From NCBI GenBank assembly GCA_006386115.1, contig VFIW01000020.1, forward strand, positions 1 to 64,000: a stretch of 64,000 nt of DNA. Reading direction: 5' to 3'. The position numbers and the translations under genes were made by a program. The first letter of the stretch is position 1, and the number at the start of each line of letters is the position of its first letter. Source of the stretch: Globisporangium splendens (Eukaryota > Oomycota > Peronosporomycetes > Pythiales > Pythiaceae). Below are positions 38,717 to 47,700 of this stretch, piece after piece. The notes beneath the pieces are model-generated. The model was not told where the DNA came from, ran no database searches, and saw only the letters and a list, made by a program, of their open reading frames with translations.

Positions 38717-39352
38717 ATGAGTGCCTCTTGCACCACCCACAGCTCACGCGATCGAGTCCCGCTATGGTCTCTCGGAAAACACACACACACACAGGGTTTG
38801 CATCAAAAATAAAGTGGTCAAAAGAGATTGACTCTATAAAATAATAACCTGTAAGAAGTGGTGGAAGAATTGTCGGTCTGAGTTCCCCCGCTCCGAACCA
38901 GTGACGAGGGGTTGCACAAAATCAATACTCAAAGAGCCAAATGACGCAATAGAAGTACACTGAGTAGGCGAAAGCGCAGTGAGTCAGTCAGTGCCAAGAT
39001 CGGTCAAGTAGTCCGAGTACCTCGGCAGTGTGGTGGCTCGCAAGTACCCGAGCGGGAGCTTTGACTCAAGAGCGAGTAGGTACTCGGTCGCGAAAGAGGA
39101 GAGGAGAGAAGATGTGTTGGGTCGCGGTGAGACTGAAATGCTCGAGAGGATGGATGCATTGAAGTGTGCGGTAGCGAGACGCGGCACTGTATGCACAGGT
39201 GGTGTGTGTGTGTGTGTGATTGAGCAGCAGGCTGATGGGATGGTGCGAATGAGGGAGCGGTAGTGATGTGTGCATGTGTCAAAAATGAGGATGGCTGTGT
39301 TACTTCAGGAGTGGGACGGTGATCAAAGAGATGATAGATCGATTAAAGAGAT

Positions 39353-39425
39353 CGCCCCCCGTGGGGCTCGAACCCACGACCACTGGCTTAAAAGGCCAGC
39401 GCTCTACCGACTGAGCTAGACGGGC
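39353..39425 (-). tRNA. tRNA-Lys(UUU)
   Basis: Identical copy; anticodon loop CTTTTAA, intact boxes A and B. Confidence 0.95.
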
Positions 39426-40063
39426 ATGAGTGCCTCTTGCACCACCCACAGCTCACGCGATCGAGTCCCGCTATGGTCTCTCGGAAAACACACACACACA
39501 CACAGGGTTTGCATCAAAAATAAAGTGGTCAAAAGAGATTGACTCTATAAAATAATAACCTGTAAGAAGTGGTGGAAGAATTGTCGGTCTGAGTTCCCCC
39601 GCTCCGAACCAGTGACGAGGGGTTGCACAAAATCAATACTCAAAGAGCCAAATGACGCAATAGAAGTACACTGAGTAGGCGAAAGCGCAGTGAGTCAGTC
39701 AGTGCCAAGATCGGTCAAGTAGTCCGAGTACCTCGGCAGTGTGGTGGCTCGCAAGTACCCGAGCGGGAGCTTTGACTCAAGAGCGAGTAGGTACTCGGTC
39801 GCGAAAGAGGAGAGGAGAGAAGATGTGTTGGGTCGCGGTGAGACTGAAATGCTCGAGAGGATGGATGCATTGAAGTGTGCGGTAGCGAGACGCGGCACTG
39901 TATGCACAGGTGGTGTGTGTGTGTGTGTGATTGAGCAGCAGGCTGATGGGATGGTGCGAATGAGGGAGCGGTAGTGATGTGTGCATGTGTCAAAAATGAG
40001 GATGGCTGTGTTACTTCAGGAGTGGGACGGTGATCAAAGAGATGATAGATCGATTAAAGAGAT

Positions 40064-40136
40064 CGCCCCCCGTGGGGCTCGAACCCACGACCACTGGCTT
40101 AAAAGGCCAGCGCTCTACCGACTGAGCTAGACGGGC
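40064..40136 (-). tRNA. tRNA-Lys(UUU)
   Basis: Identical copy, 711 bp after the previous gene. Confidence 0.95.
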
Positions 40137-40774
40137 ATGAGTGCCTCTTGCACCACCCACAGCTCACGCGATCGAGTCCCGCTATGGTCTCTCGGAAAAC
40201 ACACACACACACACAGGGTTTGCATCAAAAATAAAGTGGTCAAAAGAGATTGACTCTATAAAATAATAACCTGTAAGAAGTGGTGGAAGAATTGTCAGTC
40301 TGAGTTCCCCCGCTCCGAACCAGTGACGAGGGGTTGCACAAAATCAATACTCAAAGAGCCAAATGACGCAATAGCAGTACACTGAGTAGGCGAAAGCGCA
40401 GTGAGTCAGTCAGTGCCAAGATCGGTCAAGTAGTCCGAGTACCTCGGCAGTGTGGTGGCTCGCAAGTACCCGAGCGGGAGCTTTGACTCAAGAGCGAGTA
40501 GGTACTCGGTCGCGAAAGAGGAGAGGAGAGAAGATGTGTTGGGTCGCGGTGAGACTGAAATGCTCGAGAGGATGGATGCATTGAAGTGTGCGGTAGCGAG
40601 ACGCGGCACTGTATGCACAGGTGGTGTGTGTGTGTGTGTGATTGAGCAGCAGGCTGATGGGATGGTGCGAATGAGGGAGCGGTAGTGATGTGTGCATGTG
40701 TCAAAAATGAGAATGGCTGTGTTACTTCAGGAGTGGGACGGTGATCAAAGAGATGATAGATCGATTAAAGAGAT

Positions 40775-40847
40775 CGCCCCCCGTGGGGCTCGAACCCACG
40801 ACCACTGGCTTAAAAGGCCAGCGCTCTACCGACTGAGCTAGACGGGC
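40775..40847 (-). tRNA. tRNA-Lys(UUU)
   Basis: Identical copy, 711 bp after the previous gene. Confidence 0.95.
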
Positions 40848-41476
40848 ATGAGTGCCTCTTGCACCACCCACAGCTCACGCGATCGAGTCCCGCTATGGTC
40901 TCTCGGAAAACACACACACACACAGGGTTTGCAGCAAAAATAAAGTGGTCAAAAGAGATTGACTCTATAAAATAATAACCTGTAAGAAGTGGTGGAAGAA
41001 TTGTCGGTCTGAGTTCCCCCGCTCCGAACCAGTGACGAGGGGTTGCACAAAATCAATACTCAAAGAGCCAAATGACGCAATAGAAGTACACTGAGTAGGC
41101 GAAAGCGCAGTGAGTCAGTCAGTGCCAAGATCGGTCAAGTAGTCCGAGTACCTCGGCAGTGTGGTGGCTCGCAAGTACCCGAGCGGGAGCTTTGACTCAA
41201 GAGCGAGTAGGTACTCGGTCGCGAAAGAGAAGAGAAGATGTGTTGGGTCGCGGTGAGACTGAAATGCTCGAGAGGATGGATGTATTGAAGTGTGCGGTAG
41301 CGAGACGCGGCACTGTATGCACAGGTGGTGTGTGTGTGTGTGATTGAGCAGCAGGCTGATGGGATGGTGCGAATGAGGGAGCTGTAGTGATGTGTGCATG
41401 TGTCAAAAATGAGGATGGCTGTGTTACTTCAGGAGTGGGACGGTGATCAAAGAGATGATAGATCGATTAAAGAGAT

Positions 41477-41549
41477 CGCCCCCCGTGGGGCTCGAACCCA
41501 CGACCACTGGCTTAAAAGGCCAGCGCTCTACCGACTGAGCTAGACGGGC
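41477..41549 (-). tRNA. tRNA-Lys(UUU)
   Basis: Identical copy, 702 bp after the previous gene; the spacer is shorter in its AG- and GT-rich runs. Confidence 0.95.
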
Positions 41550-42185
41550 ATGAGTGCCTCTTGCACCACCCACAGCTCACGCGATCGAGTCCCGCTATGG
41601 TCTCTCGGAAAACACACACACACACACAGGGTTTGCATCAAAAATAAAGTGGTCAAAAGAGATTGACTCTATAAAATAATAACCTGTAAGAAGTGGTGGA
41701 AGAATTGTCGGTCTGAGTTCCCCCGCTCCGAACCAGTGACGAGGGGTTGCACAAAATCAATACTCAAAGAGCCAAATGACGCAATAGAAGTACACTGAGT
41801 AGGCGAAAGCGCAGTGAGTCAGTCAGTGCCAAGATCGGTAAAGTAGTCCGAGTACCTCGGCAGTGTGGTGGCTCGCAAGTACCCGAGCGGGAGCTTTGAC
41901 TCAAGAGCGAGTAGGTACTCGGTCGCGAAAGAGAAGAGAAGAGAAGATGTGTTGGGTCGCGGTGAGACTGAAATGCTCGAGAGGATGGATGTATTGAAGT
42001 GTGCGGTAGCGAGACGCGGCACTGTATGCACAGGTGGTGTGTGTGTGTGTGATTGAGCAGCAGGCTGATGGGATGGTGCGAATGAGGGAGCGGTAGTGAT
42101 GTGTGCATGTGTCAAAAATGAGGATGGCTGTGTTACTTCAGGAGTGGGACGGTGATCAAAGAGATGATAGATCGATTAAAGAGAT

Positions 42186-42258
42186 CGCCCCCCGTGGGGC
42201 TCGAACCCACGACCACTGGCTTAAAAGGCCAGCGCTCTACCGACTGAGCTAGACGGGC
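42186..42258 (-). tRNA. tRNA-Lys(UUU)
   Basis: Identical copy, 709 bp after the previous gene. Confidence 0.95.
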
Positions 42259-42889
42259 ATGAGTGCCTCTTGCACCACCCACAGCTCACGCGATCGAGTC
42301 CCGCTATGGTCTCTCGGAAAACACACACACACACACAGGGTTTGCATCAAAAATAAAGTGGTCAAAAGAGATTGACTCTATAAAATAATAACCTGTAAGA
42401 AGTGGTGGAAGAATTGTCGGTCTGAGTTCCCCCGCTCCGAACCAGTGACGAGGGGTTGCACAAAATCAATACTCAAAGAGCCAAATGACGCAATAGAAGT
42501 ACACTGAGTAGGCGAAAGCGCAGTGAGTCAGTCAGTGCCAAGATCGGTCAAGTAGTCCGAGTACCTCGGCAGTGTGGTGGCTCGCAAGTACCCGAGCGGG
42601 AGCTTTGACTCAAGAGCGAGTAGGTACTCGGTCGCGAAAGAGAAGAGAAGATGTGTTGGGTCGCGGTGAGACTGAAATGCTCGAGAGGATGGATGTATTG
42701 AAGTGTGCGGTAGCGAGACGCGGCACTGTATGCACAGGTGGTGTGTGTGTGTGTGATTGAGCAGCAGGCTGATGGGATGGTGCGAATGAGGGAGCGGTAG
42801 TGATGTGTGCATGTGTCAAAAATGAGGATGGCTGTGTTACTTCAGGAGTGGGACGGTGATCAAAGAGATGATAGATCGATTAAAGAGAT

Positions 42890-42954
42890 CGCCCCCCGTG
42901 GGGCTCGAACCCACGACCACTGGCTTAAAAGGCCAGCGCTCTACCGACTGAGCT
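42890..42954 (-). pseudogene. tRNA-Lys(UUU) truncated by gypsy LTR
   Basis: Only nucleotides 9-73 remain. The first eight bases, including the whole 5' acceptor strand, are replaced by the 5' LTR, so no mature tRNA can form. Confidence 0.92.
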
Positions 42955-43500
42955 TGTACAAGGGGTCACACGCTAAGTTGCACCGCAGCAACTTAGCTCA
43001 ATCTGTTGGCATTGGACTAAGTCCGCATGCAACTAAAGTTTCCGTACTTAGCTACGAGAAACACCAAAGCAGCCGATCCATTAGGTTCGCCGCACTTACT
43101 CGAACCACAAAGGTAGCCAAGCTACTCTGATTAGAGGCCGGTCACAGACACGACTCTCATAGGCTAAAACTATATGCTTTTAGACCAATTGAATAACACG
43201 GCAATTCAGAGCCATTCACTTATGTCCACATTGAAATAAGCGGATTCACTATGCTAGAAGTGAACTAAAGATAACTCAGGGTGTCCTGCAGAGGGCAACC
43301 CCCAACAAATAAACAGTTCCATTTTTACCTCTGACTAAGTCTTTAGTTATTGACGGTTACTCTATAGAGATCTATAGGTAACCGATCGTTGCACTGCAGG
43401 AAGCAGGCAACAGCTCTTGGAACAGAGTCCTTGAGAGAAGTCGTGCACACGCTTCCTCACACACGTACCGTGCTGCGTAACTCGGAAGTGTCCGGTTACA
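42955..43500 (+). repeat. 5' LTR
   Basis: Begins TGTACAAGGGG and ends CCGGTTACA, with a TG...CA border. It matches the 3' LTR throughout, except at the first bases (tgtacaa versus tgtaac) and some scattered differences. Confidence 0.92.
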
Positions 43501-43502
43501 AC

Positions 43503-43516
43503 TGGTAGCACTCGTA
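43503..43516 (+). promoter_or_regulatory. Primer-binding site
   Basis: TGGTAGCACTCGTA, two bases after the 5' LTR, begins with TGG as expected for pairing to a tRNA 3' CCA end. The tRNA would end CGAGTGCTACCA; its identity was not determined, and it is neither the tRNA-Lys nor the tRNA-Thr sequence seen here. Confidence 0.6.
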
Positions 43517-43572
43517 GTCAATCTACGACCCGGCAGAGGTGACTGCCTGAATCGCTTCCTCAAGGATTCACC

Positions 43573-44733
43573 ATGGCGTCAATTGACCCTGCGCAGTTCC
43601 CGCACCTCTCGGCTGAACACCGGAGTGTGCTGACCCGAATGGCACAAGCTCTAGGCGACCAAGTCGCGCTAGAGTTGCTCTCGGCGTCGCCGGAGCAGCA
43701 AATCTTTCGACTCGAGCAGTTCGAGAACTTCTCGAACGCTCAGCGCCTCGAAGGAGAGCGAAGTGCGCAAGCACAAATGCAAGCCACCGCAAGCTTGACC
43801 GCAGAGATGCTGCGCTCAGCCGCTGAGTCGCGTGAAGCGCTCGAGCGAGTGGTATCTGTGGTTGCTGGTGCAGCCACGTCTTTGTCGAGTGCGGCTGCTG
43901 CGCCTCAGACACCCACGTCCCAAACTCCCCGCCCAAGAGCTGTCAAGATTGACGCTCCGAAATTCGATGGTGCGGATGGCGACAAGCTCATCCACTGGCT
44001 ACTCGCCGTGGAGCGTTGCGCCAAGGCTCAGCTCATCGACAGCAACGAGCAGATGGTGTCTTTCGCCATCTCGAACCTGCGCGGTCGAGCGTCGGAATGG
44101 GCATTCTCGACGTTGCTCGCCGATGAGTGTGCGTTCGACACGTGGGATATTTTCCGTGCGAAAATCACCGCCATGTATCAGCCTCCGAACAACGAAGTGC
44201 TGTTGCAAGGTCGTTTCTTCTCCTTGAGACAAGGGAAGCTCTCGCTGGAACGATACATCCAGGAGATGAGAAGCCTATGCGCGGCGATCACGATCAGCCC
44301 TTTGCCTGAGTCTGTGAAAGTGCCTGCGTTTCTCAACGGCCTCAACAGTGGACCAGCGCGTCAGGAGCTGTACCGACGCTTGCCGGCCACGATGGAAGAT
44401 GCGATCCGCATTGCGCTCGTTGAGCAGCAATCATTCAGAGTCAGTCGACCTGATTGGAACGCTGGCCGCCACAATGGTGCGCATACCAGCCACCGAGCAG
44501 TCACGAACGGACAGCGCTTCCATGGCCCGATGCCAATGGATCTTAGCAGCGCCGAAGTGGTCTGCTTCAATTGTGGCAAGCGAGGACACTATCAGTCGAA
44601 GTGTCCCGCTCCAAGGCAGTCCGCTCCTCGCACTGGAAATCAGGCGAGAGACTACCAACCGCCGCGCGGTAACCACGCTCATCGAGGTGGCAGATCCGCT
44701 GCGGCAAGAAAGGGAAACGGAACGTCTCAGTAG
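43573..44733 (+). CDS. gag: Gag polyprotein with CCHC zinc knuckle
   Basis: 386 aa, starting at an ATG in good context (accATGg). It forms the particle that packages the element RNA. There is a helical retrotransposon-gag region at about 130-285 (for example WAFSTLLADECAFDTWDIF and FSLRQGKLSLERYIQEM) and a single CX2CX4HX4C knuckle near residue 331 (CFNCGKRGHYQSKC). A basic tail (RGGRSAAARKGN) follows. The frame ends shortly after a GGGAAAC slippery heptamer, so most ribosomes would make Gag and a fraction Gag-Pol. Confidence 0.95.
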   Translation: MASIDPAQFPHLSAEHRSVLTRMAQALGDQVALELLSASPEQQIFRLEQFENFSNAQRLEGERSAQAQMQATASLTAEMLRSAAESREALERVVSVVAGAATSLSSAAAAPQTPTSQTPRPRAVKIDAPKFDGADGDKLIHWLLAVERCAKAQLIDSNEQMVSFAISNLRGRASEWAFSTLLADECAFDTWDIFRAKITAMYQPPNNEVLLQGRFFSLRQGKLSLERYIQEMRSLCAAITISPLPESVKVPAFLNGLNSGPARQELYRRLPATMEDAIRIALVEQQSFRVSRPDWNAGRHNGAHTSHRAVTNGQRFHGPMPMDLSSAEVVCFNCGKRGHYQSKCPAPRQSAPRTGNQARDYQPPRGNHAHRGGRSAAARKGNGTSQ

Positions 44734-44756
44734 AAGCGGGACGCTCTACTGAGACG
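44712..44756 (+). promoter_or_regulatory. -1 ribosomal frameshift signal between gag and pol
   Basis: Slippery heptamer G GGA AAC at 44712-44718 in the gag frame. A 4-nt spacer separates it from a stem of 12 perfect pairs (CGTCTCAGTAGA at 44723-44734 with TCTACTGAGACG at 44745-44756). Inner GCG/CGC pairs close a GGA loop. The -1 frame is open from the heptamer through the gag stop into pol. Confidence 0.85.
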
Positions 44757-47700
44757 GACTCTATAGCTTCGGCATCGCCGACTACTAGAGTCGTGCAGAT
44801 GGGAAGCTTAGTCCCAGGAGCTCTTGGCAACAAGGCTCCGAGTGAGATGTTGGTATATAGCGCCGATGTGAAGGGCTATGAGAAGAAAATGACGGTTCTT
44901 GTTGACTGCGGTGCGTCACAGAACTTCGTCTCTAAGTCAGCTCTGAAACAGAGTCTGCAAGCGTATGAGCGACTTGTCCACACTGGCAAGCGCGAGAAGA
45001 TGATCGTACGTCTGGCCGATGGGTCGACAGTACACACTGAAGGAGTTCGAGTTGAACTCTCTTTCAGGTTTTGCGACTTTGTCTGCAAAGAAACATTCGT
45101 AGTACTAGCGATGGGGTCGAAGTACGACCTCATCCTAGGAATGCCTTGGCTGGCGAAACATCAGCCTTGGATCGATTGGCGAGCACGCACAATCGGGAGC
45201 TCCACCCCTTCCTCTGATGAAGAGCGAAGATTGCGGGAATATTTCCACGCTATGGATGTGAGCATTGAACACGCTGCGGCAGGGAGCCCAGCTGGAAGAC
45301 ACGCGGCGGCAGGTAGCCCCGCTTCAAGCGCACACGCTGCGGCAGGGAGCCCGGCTGGAAGACACGCGGCGGCAGGTAGCCCCGCTTCAAACACACACGC
45401 TGCGGCAGAGAGCCCAGCAAGAAGATGCGCTGAGGCAGGTAGCCCAGCGAAGCGATACACTGTGGCAGGTAGCCCAGTTTGTGCGGAAGCGCCAGAAAGT
45501 CCAGACGTGGACACTGGTGCGCAAGTGTGCGGCTCCAGAGCATCTGAGCCAGCCCCCGCAAGTGACAGCGACAGTACAGGCGTACACGCGTCAGCCAGCT
45601 CGTACCACCCTGACGGTGCAGTACTGGAGCTCAGAACCGCGAGGTCGCGTGTTCGCATCAACCGACGAGGGCGACGCAAGTTGTCAGCTCGCAAGAGAGA
45701 CAGTGCATTGGCATCTGTTGCTGAGGAAACGGCCGCCTCGCACACGATTGCCCCATCTCTCGACGCAGCTGCAGCTTCGCTGCGCGCCTTTGACAGGATC
45801 TCGGATCCGTCGATAGATCGCGCTCACGTTGACGTGGCACTCAGACGCGCAAAGCGCAGTCCGGAAGCAAACGCAACAGACGAAGTGTTCTTCGCTGAAT
45901 TTGCGGCGCTCCATGGGCTGCCGAGTACCGTTGAGGCGATCGTATCCCTCGAAGAAATGAGCTTCGAGCTCTTTCTTACGGAGCTAGAGCGTGATCAGAT
46001 CCGCGAGATCGTCGTTCCTACCGCGTTTACGCGTAGCGAACTGTGCACCTCGTCCACTGCGGATGAGAGTGTTTTGGAGTCAGACAAACAGAGGCGGTTT
46101 GCTGCTCAGGACTGGGACGCCGTGAAAGGCAGTCCATACTTTGACTTGTTGTGGGAGTTCAAAGATGTGTTCCCCGACAAAGTGCCAAGTGCCCTGCCCG
46201 TTGACCGTGGCGTACGGCACGAGATCGATCTCGAGCCCGGGAGCAAATATTGCGTGACCAGACAATGGCCGCTGCCCCGCGAGCAGGTTGAGGCTATCGA
46301 CGAGTTCTTCGCGAAACGAGCCCTCGCCGGTCATGTGAGAGAAAGCAAGTCTCCACATAGCTCACCCACGTTTTGTGTGCGGAAAGCGACTGGTGGCTGG
46401 CGCATTGTTCACGCTTTCAACAAGCTGAACGCCGCCACCATTCCAGCACAAACACCGATCCCAAGAAAGGATGTCTTGATCGACTCCATGGGCGGCTCAA
46501 CTGTGTTCTCAGCATTGGATCTGATGGATGGGTTCTATCAGATCCTCATGCGAGAGAGTGACGTTCCCTTGACGGCAGTAAGCACACCCAGCGGAATGCT
46601 GTGGGAGTGGCTCGTTATGCCGCAAGGTCTGAAGAATGCACCAGCGACGTTCAATCGTCTGGTAACGCATCTTCTGCGTCCTCATCGTGCGTACGCACCG
46701 AGCTACTTCGATGACATCTTCGTGCACAGTCGTGCCGAAGGAGATCTCAGAGCCGTTGACGTGCACAAGAGACATTTGCGCTCAGTGTTGCAGTGCTTAC
46801 GAGACAACAGTCTGTATTGCAACCTGAAGAAGTGCATCTTTGGCGCCTCAGAGATTCCGATCCTGGGGTGCTATGTTGGCAAAGCTGGAGTCCGCGCGGA
46901 CCCAGAGAAGATCAAGGCGATCGCCGACTGGCCGATCCCAAAGAACGTCAAGGATTTGCGCAAGTGGCTTGGCTTGGCAAACTATTTGCACAAGTACAGC
47001 CACAACTATGCGGCGAGAGTCCGTCCACTCACGCATCTCTTGAAAAAGGATGTCGAATGGGACTGGACCAGCGATGTCATGAATGCATTCATTGACGTGA
47101 AGGAGTCGCTTGTTCGCGCTCCTGTCCTGGCGTTGCCGGACCACACGAAAGCTTTCAGTGTCGTGTGCGATGCCAGCGATTTTGCAATCGGCTGTGCGCT
47201 GATGCAGAAGGATGATGACGGCCATGAGCGCGTCGTATCATACCAAAGCAGACTGCTTAAAGCAGCTGAAAAGAACTATCCTGTGCACGACAAGGAGCTG
47301 CTTGCGATCAAGTACGCTCTCTTGAAGTTCAGGGTCCACCTTTTGGGTGCGACACCGTTTGTTGTGTACACGGATCACGCGTCCTTGCGGACCGCGATTA
47401 ATTCTCCCCATTTGTCGCAGCGAATGGCGCGATGGCTTGCATTCTTCTCCGAGTTCAACTTTCGGGTCGAATACAAGCCGGGAAAGGAAAATGTTCTGGC
47501 GGACGCGCTTTCGCGCCGTCCAGATTACGAGTCGAGCGTTGACAACAGCGCCGACGCTCTGTGTTCGGAGCGCGCTCCTGATCTCATGCATCTGAGCATC
47601 AGTCGAGTGCAAACAAAGCTCAAGGACAATATTCAGTCGCTTTATCCAAAGGACGATGAATGTCGCTTGTTGATTGCTCACTTTGACGGCTCGTCGAAAG

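Larger units (their letters stand above)
37277..42954. repeat. tRNA-Lys tandem array, block C (8 units)
   Basis: Eight direct repeats with periods of 702-712 bp. The first two spacers are the type seen in blocks A and B (cccgacccacacctcatcgg). From 38717 on a second type appears (caccacccacagctcacgcg, longer CA and GT runs). Each ends in a minus-strand tRNA-Lys. The last tRNA is cut by the gypsy element. Length differences are mainly in the CA, GT and AGAG runs. Confidence 0.95.

Noticed and set aside
37277..42954. Possible CRISPR-like or satellite-only array
   Set aside because: Units are 0.7 kb and each contains a tRNA gene; there are no short repeats with unique spacers.
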